DNA of 64,000 nt, from the NCBI RefSeq assembly GCF_006088715.1, contig NZ_CP030772.1:806001-870000 (forward strand), written 5' to 3'. The notes under the pieces were generated by a model. It was not told the origin of the DNA and did not search any database. It saw only the letters and a list, made by a program, of their open reading frames with translations. This document shows, piece after piece, positions 29,347-39,290 of the stretch. The position numbers and the translations under genes are program-made. The stretch comes from Streptomyces sp. YIM 121038. GTDB taxonomy: Bacteria > Actinomycetota > Actinomycetes > Streptomycetales > Streptomycetaceae. Every line of letters begins with the position of its first letter. The first letter of the stretch is position 1.

Positions 29347-30722
29347 CGCACCTTCCTACCATGCCTCCCGGATACACCTCGGCTACGGCTCCCGGCGTAC
29401 TACCCCTGCTCGGCCACGCACCGTACTTTGTGTACGATGCGCTCGGCTTCCTGGAATCGCTACCCACCCACGGAGACCTGGTACGGATCAAGCTCGGCCC
29501 GATCCGCGCGTACGTACCGTGCCACCCTGCGCTGCTACGGGAAATACTCAACAACGACCAGGTGTTTGACAAAGGCGGGCCGTTCTACGACCGCGTACGA
29601 GAAATTGCAGGCAATGGTCTGGCCAGCTGCCCGCACGCAGATCATCGCGGCATGCGGCGAATGCTCCAGCCAGCCTTCAGCAGACGACGGACGGCTGAGT
29701 ACGGCACATTTATGGAACAGGAGATCTCGGCTCTGACCAAGAGCTGGGAAGAAGGAAGCGTCATCGACGCTTTACCCACCTTCTACGGTATCGCTGTGCG
29801 TACGGTGGCACGCTCTCTCTTCGCGACCAATATCGGTGATAACACCGTGGAGGACATTCGACAGTCCTACGAGATTGCGTTCGGCAACGTGTTCGCGCGC
29901 ATGCTCATGCCCAAGGTGCTGGCGCGATTCCCCCTTCCCGTTAACCGACGCTTCCAGCAGGCCAACGCACAATTGACCATGACAGTGAACGCGATCATGG
30001 CACAGTACAAACGCAGCCCAGTCGAACACCAAGACATACTCAGCACATTGCTCGCTGCCCGCACCGAGGACGGGGCCGCGCTTACTGGAGACCAGATCCG
30101 CGACCAGGTCGTCACGCTCATCGCGGGAGGCTCGGAGACCACGGCAGCAACGCTCTCCTGGGCCTGCTACCTACTGACGCAGCATCCCGCGGCAGAGAAG
30201 CGACTCCACCGTGAAACCGACTCGGTCCTTGCCGACCGGCCTGCCCGCTGGGAGGACCTCGCCCAGCTTCCGTACACGACAAGAATCATCACCGAGACCC
30301 TACGGCTCTATCCGCCGGGCTGGTTCCTCACACGGACCACCACCAGGCCGGTCACACTGGCGGGCACAACGCTCCCGACCGGCACCACCGTCGTCTTCAG
30401 CCCCTATGTTCTGCACCGCAACGCTGCGGTCTTCGATAATCCCAGGACCTTTGACCCCGACCGATGGCTGCCTGAGCGCGCCGCAACACTGCCGCGCGGC
30501 GCCTTTGCCACCTTCGGGCACGGCGCACGCAAGTGCATCGGTGATAACTACGCCATGGCGGAAGCTATCCTCATGCTGGCCACTCTCGCGGGCCGATGGC
30601 GATGGGAAATTGCTCCCGGGGCCGATCCGCGCCCACAACGACTAACGACCTTTCTCCGCCCGCGGCGGACTCTGCTGAAGCTGCACGCCCGGACCGTCAC
30701 GACCGAGGAGAACACACCATGA
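29343..30722 (+). CDS. Cytochrome P450
   Basis: A 459-residue haem monooxygenase. The I-helix reads LIAGGSETTAATLSW (residues ~259-273), the K-helix is ETLRLYPPGW (Glu318, Arg321), and the haem loop is FGHGARKCIGDNYAMAEA with the axial Cys at about 397. The start used is ATG 29343, overlapping the SDR stub stop; ATG 29331 is in frame but has no better ribosome site. The stop overlaps the cis-prenyltransferase start (ATGA), so the two are translationally coupled. Codon 144 is TTA. In this operon it most likely oxidises the terpene made by the downstream synthase; electron partners (ferredoxin, reductase) are not encoded here. Confidence 0.93.
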   Translation: MTHLPTMPPGYTSATAPGVLPLLGHAPYFVYDALGFLESLPTHGDLVRIKLGPIRAYVPCHPALLREILNNDQVFDKGGPFYDRVREIAGNGLASCPHADHRGMRRMLQPAFSRRRTAEYGTFMEQEISALTKSWEEGSVIDALPTFYGIAVRTVARSLFATNIGDNTVEDIRQSYEIAFGNVFARMLMPKVLARFPLPVNRRFQQANAQLTMTVNAIMAQYKRSPVEHQDILSTLLAARTEDGAALTGDQIRDQVVTLIAGGSETTAATLSWACYLLTQHPAAEKRLHRETDSVLADRPARWEDLAQLPYTTRIITETLRLYPPGWFLTRTTTRPVTLAGTTLPTGTTVVFSPYVLHRNAAVFDNPRTFDPDRWLPERAATLPRGAFATFGHGARKCIGDNYAMAEAILMLATLAGRWRWEIAPGADPRPQRLTTFLRPRRTLLKLHARTVTTEENTP

Positions 30723-31495
30723 CCTTCTCTCCTGAAACACATGACGGACGCCGCAATGTGGTTCATCCCGACATGTCACCGGGTCTCAGAGATCTCGACC
30801 CTGCACCGCGGCCGCGACATGTTGCCTTCATCGTGGACGGCAACCGTCGCTGGGCTCACGCCCACGGTTATGGACCGGGAGAAGGCCACCGACAGGGCGC
30901 GGAAACCATCTGCAGTGCCCTGGAGTGGTGTGAGTCCGCAGGAATCGAGATCACCACATGGTGGCTACTCTCGAAGGATAATCTGCACCGGTCCGCATCC
31001 GAACTTTCCGAACTCCTGGAGATCATTACCTCCCTCATCGGCCGGCTGGCCGACAGGCAGCGCTGGAGGATCCGTCACCTCGGCGATCCTGCAGTTTTGC
31101 CTGCCGACATGGTAGCTGAGCTGAGCACGGCGGAGAAAGGCACCTGTGATGCCCTGGGGCTCCAAGTCAACCTCGCGGTCGGCTACAGCGGCAGAGCGGA
31201 CATCGTCAGCGCGGTACGTGAGATAGCTCGGCGGGCTGCGGACTCCCCGAGCCACTCCAAGGCCACGCCCGTAACCGAGGAGCAGTTCAGCCGGGCCCTG
31301 ACCACCGGTGGACTGCCGGACCCGGAACTGGTCATCCGCACTTCCGGAGAACAGCACCTCTCCGGATTCATGCCTTGGCAGACGGCTCTGTCCGAAATCT
31401 ATTTCTGCCCCGTCTTGTGGCCGGACTTCACGCAACCTGATTTGATGAACGCACTCTCTTCCTACGCAAAACGGCAGCGGCGCCATGGCATTTAA
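30719..31495 (+). CDS. cis-Prenyltransferase (UPP synthase family)
   Basis: 258 residues, the usual length for Z-prenyl diphosphate synthases. PRHVAFIVDGNRRWAHAHGY (residues ~32-51) has the catalytic Asp40 and the diphosphate-binding GNRRW. The C-terminal signature RTSGEQHLSGFMPWQTALSE with the following IYFCP binds the allylic and homoallylic diphosphates. It lacks extra domains. Placement between a P450 and a terpene synthase, with an ATGA overlap to the P450, argues for a specialised enzyme making a short cis- or irregular prenyl diphosphate (as lavandulyl-type synthases of this family do) rather than a second undecaprenyl synthase. Product chain length cannot be read from sequence alone. 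Confidence 0.92.
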   Translation: MTFSPETHDGRRNVVHPDMSPGLRDLDPAPRPRHVAFIVDGNRRWAHAHGYGPGEGHRQGAETICSALEWCESAGIEITTWWLLSKDNLHRSASELSELLEIITSLIGRLADRQRWRIRHLGDPAVLPADMVAELSTAEKGTCDALGLQVNLAVGYSGRADIVSAVREIARRAADSPSHSKATPVTEEQFSRALTTGGLPDPELVIRTSGEQHLSGFMPWQTALSEIYFCPVLWPDFTQPDLMNALSSYAKRQRRHGI

Positions 31496-31662
31496 ACAAA
31501 GATGCACCAGCAGAAGGCGCGCCGCCTCCGAACGCCGTACTGGGGTCTGAAACCCATTCCCAAACGGCACACGCCACACTCTGTCCACCGTCCTCAGCTT
31601 GCGTGGTCCCTTTACGTGGCCAGCGCACATTACAAATCAATGCGCCTGCACCAGGAGAAACC

Positions 31663-32679
31663 ATGACATTCTCACAGGCCGGCACCAAGTTATTCGGCAG
31701 CGAATCAGAGAATATCGCTGAAGTCCATCGCGGCTTGCGCCCGTGGCTCGTTGAACGGCTGAGTAGGAATCGGGAGACGCCCCCCGATCATCCGCTGACG
31801 GGTCGACTCGAATCAGCTCTCGCTGAGTGGGCCATGACGACCGGTATGAGTGAACGGTACAGACGAACGATTGTCGAAGCCCGGCTAGGGCACTTCGCCG
31901 GACTCGCCGCACCGAATGCGCCCGCCCGCGTTCAGCTGCTGATTGCAAAATCGGAAGCGTTACCCATCGTCATCAATACGATTGATCTCCATGAGCGCCC
32001 GATCGCGGCTCTCACCAAGCCGCTCGTGGAGATCTTGGAAGGCAGTGCACCCCCACGGCCGACCGGCGGCTATCATGATGCCGTCACCCACTTCCGCAAC
32101 GAGATTGTCGAAGCCGGGGGAGCAGAGCTCCTCCCAGGTCTGGCTGATGTGTATCGCGCGCTGTTCCGCGAATACGAGCGACGACAGGAGTGGGCCAAGA
32201 CAGGGCACCTTCCTTCCATGGCCGAGTACTTGAGCCATCGCAAGATCGCAGCAGGGGCCATCCCGGGAATGTGGCTTCAGCGTCTCCAGTCGGGGCTCGT
32301 CGGACCGGGAGAAGGGCTTCCGGGCAGCCTGCTACGACTGTTCCAGCAGGTCAACCTACTCATTGGGTTGGACAACGACCTGCAGAGCTGCCACAAGGAA
32401 GCGGATAACGGTGAAGATCCAAGTCTCATCCGCATCATCGCTCGTGAATACGCGGTCCCGACGAGCAGCACCTTCCCCTGCGCGCTCGCCCTCATCAGCG
32501 GACTCCGTCATGAATGCGCCACCACCGTAAACGAAGTGTGCGTGAATCCCGCCGTCACGGAGAACGTCCGGAGACACGCATCCGTGATGCTCCGCTGGGT
32601 CGACGGCGTCTACACGTGGGGGCTGAAGACACCGCGATACCAGGCCCTGGACACTCAGGGGCGTTCCAAAGTCGGTTGA
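31663..32679 (+). CDS. Class I terpene synthase-like protein without a DDxxD motif
   Basis: 338 residues, the size of bacterial single-domain terpene cyclases. The second metal motif is canonical: NDLQSCHKE with Asn238, Ser242, Glu246. The C-terminal Arg-Tyr pair is present (TPRYQ). The aspartate-rich motif normally near residues 80-115 is not found; that stretch reads PIVINTIDLHERPIAAL. ATG 31663 follows AGGAGA and is preferred over the frame's earlier start at 31603. Codons 10 and 100 are TTA. It lies 167 bp after the cis-prenyltransferase on the same strand. A cyclase using the neighbour's cis-prenyl product is plausible; a non-cyclising prenyl diphosphate enzyme is an alternative. Confidence 0.82.
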   Translation: MTFSQAGTKLFGSESENIAEVHRGLRPWLVERLSRNRETPPDHPLTGRLESALAEWAMTTGMSERYRRTIVEARLGHFAGLAAPNAPARVQLLIAKSEALPIVINTIDLHERPIAALTKPLVEILEGSAPPRPTGGYHDAVTHFRNEIVEAGGAELLPGLADVYRALFREYERRQEWAKTGHLPSMAEYLSHRKIAAGAIPGMWLQRLQSGLVGPGEGLPGSLLRLFQQVNLLIGLDNDLQSCHKEADNGEDPSLIRIIAREYAVPTSSTFPCALALISGLRHECATTVNEVCVNPAVTENVRRHASVMLRWVDGVYTWGLKTPRYQALDTQGRSKVG

Positions 32680-32689
32680 GTCGGTGAAG

Positions 32690-32728
32690 GTGAGGGGCCC
32701 CGAAGTTTCCGGACAGGGGCCCAATAGG
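32690..32728 (+). repeat. Isolated IS3 left end
   Basis: Begins TGAGGGGCCCCGAAGTTTCC and continues almost identical to the left end of IS3 copy 1 through the CCCAATAGGG block. It starts 11 bp after the terpene synthase stop codon. IS3 copy 2 at 39291 lacks exactly this part and starts at CAATAGGG, so this may be its displaced end. Confidence 0.75.
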
Positions 32729-32776
32729 GCAATACGGCGTTGTCACGTTGTTGGGGTGCCATGAGATGATCTTCGA

Positions 32777-33400
32777 GTGGGGTGTCTCGTGGAGGGGCCG
32801 TTCGTGGGTGCGTCGCCGTCGTACAAGAACCACCGGTACCCGGTGGGGGTCATCACTCACTGTGTGTGGCTGTACTTCCGGTTTCCTCTGTCGTACCGGG
32901 AGGTCGAGGAGCTGATGCTCGAGCGGGGCGTGGTGGTCTCCTACGAGACGGTCCGCCGCTGGTGCGTCAAGTTCGGCCCTGTGTACGTCGCTTCGCTGCG
33001 CCGGCGCAGCCCTCGGCCCGGGGACAAATGGCACCTCGACGAGGTCTTCATCAAGATCAACGGCGAGACCCGCTACCTGTGGCGCGCCGTGGACCAGGAC
33101 GGCGTCGTCCTGGACATCCTCGTTCAGGGCAAGCGGGACACGGCTGCGGCGAAGCGGTTCTTCCGCAAGCTGCTGCAGCACACCGGCCAGACGCCCCGCG
33201 TGATCGTGACGGACAAGCTCCGCAGCTACAGGGCCGCCCACCGCCAGGTCATGCCCTCCGTCGAGCACCGCTCCTCGAAGTATCTGAACAACCGGGCCGA
33301 GGACAGCCACCAACCGACCCGGCAACGGGAGCGGGCCATGAAAGGCTTCCGCTCAGTCGGCGCGGCGCAGAGATTCCTCGCCGCCTTCTCCCGGATCTGA
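32777..33400 (+). pseudogene. IS6-family transposase, C-terminally truncated
   Basis: Matches IS6/IS26-type transposases: SYKNHRYPVGVITHCVWLYF at the N-terminus, KWHLDEVFIKINGETRYLWR (first Asp), VIVTDKLRSYRAAHRQ (second Asp), NNRAEDSHQPTRQRERAMKG (Glu). The protein ends at ..RFLAAFSRI, about 25 residues short of usual. The start codon is uncertain (GTG 32777 or a later GTG at 32804). All catalytic residues are present, so activity is not excluded. Confidence 0.8.
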
Positions 33401-33448
33401 AGCTCCCCTCGTGCTGTGGAGACCGTGACCGGAGGGACAGTTGAGGTC

Positions 33449-33812
33449 ATGGCATCTAAGAAGCGCCTCTACGATGCGGAGTTCCGCGAGGGGGCGGTAT
33501 GGATCGTGTTGGAGACCGGGAAGCCGATTCCGGAGGTGGCTGCGGATCTGGGCATCCATGCCGGGACGCTGCACAGCTGGGTGTCGCGGGCCCGGCGAAA
33601 CGGGCTCGCCGTCGTCGGACCGGCCGGTGGCCGAGCCGCCTGGTGGCCGGCTGCGGGAGAGTGAGCGGTCGGAGTTGGAGCGGCTGCGGGCCGAGAGGAG
33701 GGAGAAGGACAAGGGCATCCGGGAGCTGGAGAGGGAGCGTGATGTGTGCAAGCGATTCGTGGCCTTGTGGGTGAAGCAGCTGACGCTGACCCGGCCGTCG
33801 CGGTCGGGGTGA
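33449..33812 (+). pseudogene. IS3-family orfA, frameshifted
   Basis: MASKKRLYDAEFREGAVWIV starts an IS3 OrfA with an HTH (IPEVAADLGIHAGTLHSWVS). Near 33615 the frame changes; the second part, RSELERLRAERREKDKGIRE then ERDVCKRFVALW, is the leucine-zipper end in another frame. Confidence 0.72.
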
Positions 33813-34687
33813 TCAGCAGTTGCAAGGCCGGGCAGAAGATTCCGTACCGAGCCGCCTGCCGCGCTTTGGGGGTGTCGGAGTCGTGGTTCTACAAGTGGCG
33901 CGACCGTCCGCCCACCGCGCGGGAGATACGCCGACAGCACCTGGCAGAGGAGATCGAGGAGATCTTCCGCGGCTCGGGCGGCACCTACGGCTCGCCGAAG
34001 GTGTTCATCGAGCTGATCTGCCGAGGATGGCGGGTTTCGGTGAACACCGTCGCCAGGCTGATGGCCGAACTCGGTCTGGCCGGGCGGAAAATTTGCCGGC
34101 GCCGGGGCCTGACCCGGCCGGGCAAGCGGGCGCCGGCCCCGGACTTCGTGCGCCGCGACTTCCATGCCGAGGAGCCCGGCCTCGTCTGGGCGGGCGACAT
34201 GACCGAGATCGACACCGGCGAGGGCAGGCTCTGCCTCGCCACCGTCATCGGTCTGTTCTCCCGTCGGCTGCTCGGATATGCAATGGGCGCCCGGCAGGAT
34301 GCCGAACTCGCTGTCGCGTCCCTGCACATGGCCGCGGCCACCCGAGGTGGCGACGTCCGTGGCGTGATCATGCATACGGACAGGGCCAGCGAATACTGCT
34401 CGGGGAAGTTCCGGCGGGCCTGCCGCAAGCTCGGCGTGGTCCAGTCCATGGGCAGAGTCGGATCTTGTTTCGACAATGCCGTGAGCGAGGCGTTCAACAG
34501 CGTCCTCAAGGTTGAGTACGTCTACCGGCACACCTTCGCCACCCGCACCGAGGCCCGGATCAGGATCGCCACCTGGATCACCGACTTCTACAACGCTAGG
34601 CGGCTACACAGCGTATGCGGGTTCAAGAGCCCGATCGACTACGAACGTGACTACCGAGCCACCCTCGCCGAGGGACCGGCCGCATAG
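33746..34687 (+). CDS. IS3-family orfB transposase, intact
   Basis: Carries the complete rve core: ALGVSESWFYKWRDRPPTAR, GGTYGSPKVFIELICRGWRV, WAGDMTEIDTGEGRLCLATV (first Asp), GVIMHTDRASEYCSGKFRRA (second Asp), DNAVSEAFNSVLKVEYVYRH (Glu), and a normal end SPIDYERDYRAT. The true start is probably inside the first 20 codons (a GTG near 33809) or by frameshift from OrfA. It is a different IS3 group from the copies at 27 and 39 kb. Confidence 0.85.
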   Translation: MQAIRGLVGEAADADPAVAVGVISSCKAGQKIPYRAACRALGVSESWFYKWRDRPPTAREIRRQHLAEEIEEIFRGSGGTYGSPKVFIELICRGWRVSVNTVARLMAELGLAGRKICRRRGLTRPGKRAPAPDFVRRDFHAEEPGLVWAGDMTEIDTGEGRLCLATVIGLFSRRLLGYAMGARQDAELAVASLHMAAATRGGDVRGVIMHTDRASEYCSGKFRRACRKLGVVQSMGRVGSCFDNAVSEAFNSVLKVEYVYRHTFATRTEARIRIATWITDFYNARRLHSVCGFKSPIDYERDYRATLAEGPAA

Positions 34688-34719
34688 ATCGTCTCCACGC
34701 AGCGAGGGGATTGACACAC

Positions 34720-34905
34720 CGTCGGCCACCGTGCGCTGGTATCCGCTGTGTCGCCGTCTCGATCGGGCCCCGCAGTCTGGACACGGCAGCGCCGCCTCGC
34801 CGCGAGTGCGCGCCGCGATGCGTAACACCCGCTCTCTACGCTCACTTGCTCCACCAGTACACCACTCAGGCGCGGCAACACCGTCTTCAGCAGGTCCTCA
34901 CACGG
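34720..34905 (-). pseudogene. ISL3-family transposase, N-terminal stub
   Basis: Minus-strand frames give LLKTVLPRLSGVLVEQVSVE, then (other frame) LRIAARTRGEAALPCPDCGA and RSRRRHSGYQRTVAD. This is the start of an ISL3 transposase including the CPDCG zinc motif. About 60 codons remain, split by a frame change. Confidence 0.6.
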
Positions 34906-35291
34906 CCCTAGTGTCCACGGAGGTCTGACGGAGCGGCACGAGCGCATGGTGACACACTTCGATTTCACGGAAACCTTGGATGAGCCGCACGAGATGGCTG
35001 CCCCTCAGCCGCGCGCGTGGGGAGCCGCGGGCGCCTCGCGGAAGCCATCCGCTCCAGGCTCTCTGCCCGCGCTCGCTTCGCCGTACGGTCAACATGCTGG
35101 CCTGCGCCACCCTATCCGGCGGCCTCTGACGCGGCACACAGTAGCAGCCGGACGTATTACGCGGATCATCCCGCTATTCCACGCCCTGGCCGCAGGCCCG
35201 GTCAGGCGCCGGGGCTGGCTTTGGTCCCCCGCACTGGGCTGCGCGTCTTTCCCCAGGGTGGGCCTGCGGGCGCGGGGTATCGCCTGTTTGA
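34906..35291. other. Intergenic DNA before the SWIM-domain gene
   Basis: About 385 bp with no supported gene; open frames here are short and lack family motifs. The promoter of the SWIM protein gene should be in its right half. Confidence 0.4.
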
Positions 35292-36986
35292 ATGGGGAGT
35301 ATGGCGCAGTCAGCGGGTTTCACCGAGAATGATCTGCGGGCACTTTCGGGGGAGCGTTCCTTTGCACGGGGGCTCGGATACGTTGATGCGGTGACGGCGG
35401 TGGAGGTCGGTGACGGGTGGGTCACGGCCACGGTGCACGGGGGTGACGCGTATGCGGTCGAGCTGTCGTTCGGCGCCAGCCTGGATGGGGAGTGTGACTG
35501 TCCCTATGGGCGGGAGGGCAATTTCTGCAAGCATCTGGTCGCGCTCGGCTTGACCGTGCTCGCCCGCCCGGACCTGCCGCAATTGCGGGCCCGGGCCCAG
35601 GAGCGGGCCCACCAGCTGGAGGAGTGGCTGGCCGTACTCTCCCGTGACGAGCTGCTCGCGCTGGTGCACGAGCAGGTCGCCTTCGACCAGCAGCTGCGCC
35701 GCCGCCTGGAGGTCCGCGCCAGCGCTGCCGGAGGGGACCTGCCGGAGGCCCGGGTCCGCATCGCAGAACTCCTCGACCCCGCCCCTTTCGCCCGCTACGG
35801 CTACGTGGAGTATGAGGACGCCCAGGGTTACGCCGAGCAGGCCCTGCAGGCGGCGGCTGTGATCACCACGCTGGTCTCGGGCGGACGCGCGGCGGACGCG
35901 ATCGGTCTGGCCGGGGAGGCGATGTGCCTGCTGAGCGGAGTCCAGGACGGCATCGATGACTCTGACGGGCACCTGGCCCGGATCGGTGCCGCCCTGGCTG
36001 CAGCCCACCTGCAGGCCTGCCGCGCCGCGCGCCCCGACCCCGCCCGGATGGCACGCTGGCTGCTCGAGCACGCCCTGGGCGACCCGGACCATCTGACCGG
36101 CATCGACCCGCTCGACTACGCGGACGTCCTGGGCGACCGGGGACTCGCCACGCTGCGGGACCTGGCCGTCGCGGCCTGGCGGGACAAACCCGCGGGCTGG
36201 GCGGAGAAACACGTGCTGCACCAGCTCGCCGCGGCGGTCGGTGACGTGGATATGGTCATCGCCGTGCACGCGGCCGACCTCGCGCCCGACGGCAGCACCC
36301 ACCTGGCCATCGCCCGCCACCTGGACGCGGCAGACCGCCCCGGCCAAGCCCTGCGATGGGCCCAGGACGGCCTCACCGCGACACTAACCCACCCGCCTCA
36401 CGCCGCCGCCGTCGACAGTGCGCTGATCGACTACCTCTGCGCCCGCTACACCCAGACCGGCCGTCTCCCCGACGTCGTGGCGCTGCGGCGGGAGGACTTC
36501 GTCGCCCGCCGCAACCTGGAAACCTACCGGCGGCTGCGGGATGCGGCCCAGAGCGCCGGGTGCTGGCCGGCAGAGCGCTCCGCGGCCCTCGCGCGGCTGC
36601 GCGCTGATGCAGAACAGCACGAGCACGGCTGGTATGGCGAGCCGGTCCTCATCGACGCTCTGCTCGACGATGAGGACACCGATGCCGCCTGGCAGGCCGC
36701 CCGGGAGCTGGGGGCCCACGACCGTCAGTGGCACAGCCTCGCCGATCAGAGCCGCGCCACCCGGCCCGCCCATGCCCTCGAGGTCTACCTACGTCTGGCA
36801 GAACCCCTCAGACAGCAGACCGGCAACCGTGCCTATGAGGAACTGACCAGTTTGCTTCTGGCCATCGGTGACTGCCACCGCCATCTGGGCAGCGAGGACG
36901 ACTTCACCACCTACCTCACCACTCTGCGCACCGGCCTCAAACGGCGGCGGAACCTGATGCTCCTCCTCGACCAGCACGGCCTGTGA
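35292..36986 (+). CDS. SWIM zinc-finger protein
   Basis: A 564-residue protein with a SWIM zinc finger near the N-terminus: GECDCPYGREGNFCKHLVAL (residues ~62-81) fits CxCx(n)CxH. The remainder is Ala/Arg/Asp-rich and helical, with repeat-like stretches, like many actinomycete SWIM proteins of unknown role. Two starts are possible, ATG 35292 and ATG 35301; the GGGGAG is too close to the second to decide. SWIM domains bind DNA or proteins, and no partner is next to it. It is the only non-IS gene apart from a small HTH gene between the terpene synthase and the GGPP synthase. Confidence 0.85.
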   Translation: MGSMAQSAGFTENDLRALSGERSFARGLGYVDAVTAVEVGDGWVTATVHGGDAYAVELSFGASLDGECDCPYGREGNFCKHLVALGLTVLARPDLPQLRARAQERAHQLEEWLAVLSRDELLALVHEQVAFDQQLRRRLEVRASAAGGDLPEARVRIAELLDPAPFARYGYVEYEDAQGYAEQALQAAAVITTLVSGGRAADAIGLAGEAMCLLSGVQDGIDDSDGHLARIGAALAAAHLQACRAARPDPARMARWLLEHALGDPDHLTGIDPLDYADVLGDRGLATLRDLAVAAWRDKPAGWAEKHVLHQLAAAVGDVDMVIAVHAADLAPDGSTHLAIARHLDAADRPGQALRWAQDGLTATLTHPPHAAAVDSALIDYLCARYTQTGRLPDVVALRREDFVARRNLETYRRLRDAAQSAGCWPAERSAALARLRADAEQHEHGWYGEPVLIDALLDDEDTDAAWQAARELGAHDRQWHSLADQSRATRPAHALEVYLRLAEPLRQQTGNRAYEELTSLLLAIGDCHRHLGSEDDFTTYLTTLRTGLKRRRNLMLLLDQHGL

Positions 36987-37063
36987 ACGCACCCACCACA
37001 GCGGCACAGCGCACAGAGCACGCATACTCTTCCGCGCGCCCTGAGCAACGTCCCTGGGCGGGA

Positions 37064-37285
37064 CTACCGGCGGCGTGTCACCTGCGCGGCGGACAGCACA
37101 TTGCGGATTTCGGTGACATCGCTGCCGGTGCGCTGGGCGATCCGGGCCACCGGCTCCCCGCCCCGGTACGCGGCCACAATCGCCGCCGTCATATTCCGGC
37201 GCGCCACCACCACGGCATCCTGCGCGGCGCGCAGCGCCTCGACCGCCGCCTCCAGCCCCTGCTCCCCACTCGTCATACCCCTCAT
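37064..37285 (-). CDS. Small helix-turn-helix protein
   Basis: About 73 residues: a helical N-terminus (EAAVEALRAAQDAVVVARRN) and AAIVAAYRGGEPVARIAQRT followed by GSDVTEIRNVLSA, which fits a sigma-70 region 4-like HTH. It overlaps nothing and runs against the SWIM gene. The start could be ATG 37285 or ATG 37276. It is common in Streptomyces as an uncharacterised protein. Confidence 0.6.
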   Translation of the reverse strand: MRGMTSGEQGLEAAVEALRAAQDAVVVARRNMTAAIVAAYRGGEPVARIAQRTGSDVTEIRNVLSAAQVTRRR

Positions 37286-37687
37286 CGTGCCAGCGACGCC
37301 ACCAGCCCGGCCAGGCACACCCCCACACCGTGCCCGCGAAAGCCTCCCGTCCACAGCCGCACAAGACACAGGACCGTCCCCACCTCCCCCGCAACACGCC
37401 TGACGGCCCGTAGCCATCCTGGTATCACCCCGGATGAAAGGGCATCACATAGCCGGAGCAGGACCGTCTCTCAGGTGCGCGGCATCGCTGCCCTGCCTCC
37501 GGGCAGCGATGCCGCAGCGCTACGGACGGGCCCTGTCCCCAGTCCCGCACTCCTCTCCGGGCGCCTGAGCCGATCATGCGCGACAACACACTCCACGTGG
37601 CAGGTGGGCAGCCGCCACGGCCGCTGTCCGCGCCCAAACTGCACCGCGAGCGGAAACCAAGGAGGACAATTATGAACAGGCGCTCTG

Positions 37688-39288
37688 CTTGTCATTTATC
37701 CAGTTCGCCGGGGTTTCGTGCCCTTCTGGTGGTGGGCGGGTCGTGCGTAGGCCTCGCCGGTCGCGAGGACTCTGCCCACGTCATGGCGGGTGGCCGGGCG
37801 GTGGTTCTTCGAGCCGGGCGGACGGCCGGGGCCGGGCCGTGTCGGTTTCGGTACACCGGCCGGAGAGCCGGTCTTCGTGCGCAGGTTTCTGAAACCCCTG
37901 CGGACGCGGGCGGGTGTGAGTCTGTTCGGCGGAGACGGTTTCTCCCAGGGACGCCGGAGGTCGGTGGCCAGGGGACGGGCGAGCCGAAGCTGGGCATATG
38001 CGGAGATCACCAGCCAGGTCCACCGGTCGGCCGCCTCCGAGCTGCGAAGCCGGGGCTTGGTCCATCCGAGGGTCTGCTTGAACAGGCGAAACGTGTGCTC
38101 GATGTCGAATCTCCGCAGGAAGGACTGCCAGCAGCGGTCCACGTCGTCCGCGGTGGCGTCGGTGCCCGACCACCACAGCCAGACCGGCTTGTTGACCCCG
38201 CCGCTGGGCAGCTTCTCCACGACCAGGCGGATGACAGTGCCCTCGATGAGTGGCAGCGGCCCTCGTGGTCGAGCCAGGCCGCCCGACGCGTCAGCCTCGG
38301 ATGCAGTCGGTCCCACGCCTGCGCGGTCGCCTTCCCGTAGAGCCGGGTGTCGGTGACGGTCACCACCTGCTCGGTGTCCCAGGTAGCGGGGTCGCCGAAG
38401 ACGAACTCGCCCCCGTGCTTGGGCGGACGGCCTGGCCGACACACTCGTGGTGGTGTCGGGCGCCGCATGACGCGGTCGGAGCGGAGACGGCCGAGGATCT
38501 CGACGGGCAGGCCGCCCAGCAGATGGGCGATGCGGGGTGCGTCGTAGCCGGCGTCCAGGACGACCAGGACCTTCGGGTCACCCGGCTTCCACTGGCCGGC
38601 GGCCACGAGCCGTTCGACGACCTCGCGGAGTTGGACCGTGGCCACTGCAGCGACGTCAGCGCCGGGCTCCAGACGGACCGCGTCAAGCACTGCCGTCCAG
38701 GACGTGCGGCCGGTCTCCAGCGCGGCGACGAACGAGTAGGGCCAGCCCGGGACCATCTGGTGCTTGCCTTCCCCGCGGCCGAAGGTGTGGCCGAAGGCCC
38801 GGTCAGCGCAGGTACCGGCGCCCGGCCGCAGCCACGGCGAGACGTCCGCGGCCAGGACGATCCGGCCGTCCGCCGCCTTCGGCAGCGGCATCCCGGCCAG
38901 CGCGCGACGCAATCGGGCGACATCGATCCGCCCCTGGTTCAGGCCACCGTAAAGGGCGCCGTGCCCGCGGCGGTGTTCCGGTGCGAGTGCGAGATCGACC
39001 AGCGTCCGCACTGGCCCGTCCGTGCACAACAACGCATCACACAACTCGAACATGGCGTCGCCCCGCGCGGTCAGAGATGCGTACAACTCCGTCCTGAAGC
39101 GTGACACTTCCGCGAACGCATCCCGCAGGACATCCTGATGCTCCAGACTCACAACCACGGCCTTCGTGCTGTTCCTCTGCCTCTGTGACGGAGCACAGGA
39201 TCAGACGAAGGCCGCCTTCGCGTCCGCTGAACTGCGAAAACACTGATCAAGTTCGAGTCGCGTTCGACGCCACACCATAAATCACAAG
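37688..39288 (-). mobile_element. NF041680-type transposon, copy B (inverted)
   Basis: The same 1,601-bp element as copy A in opposite orientation, with identical predicted proteins. Its flanks differ (CTCTG on the left, CTCAA on the right), so unlike copy A it has no target duplication; a rearrangement at one end is likely. Confidence 0.88.
37696..39158 (-). pseudogene. NF041680-type transposase, frameshifted (copy B)
   Basis: Identical to copy A including the frame change after LDHEG. Both were therefore copied from an already defective parent. Confidence 0.82.
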
Positions 39289-39290
39289 CT

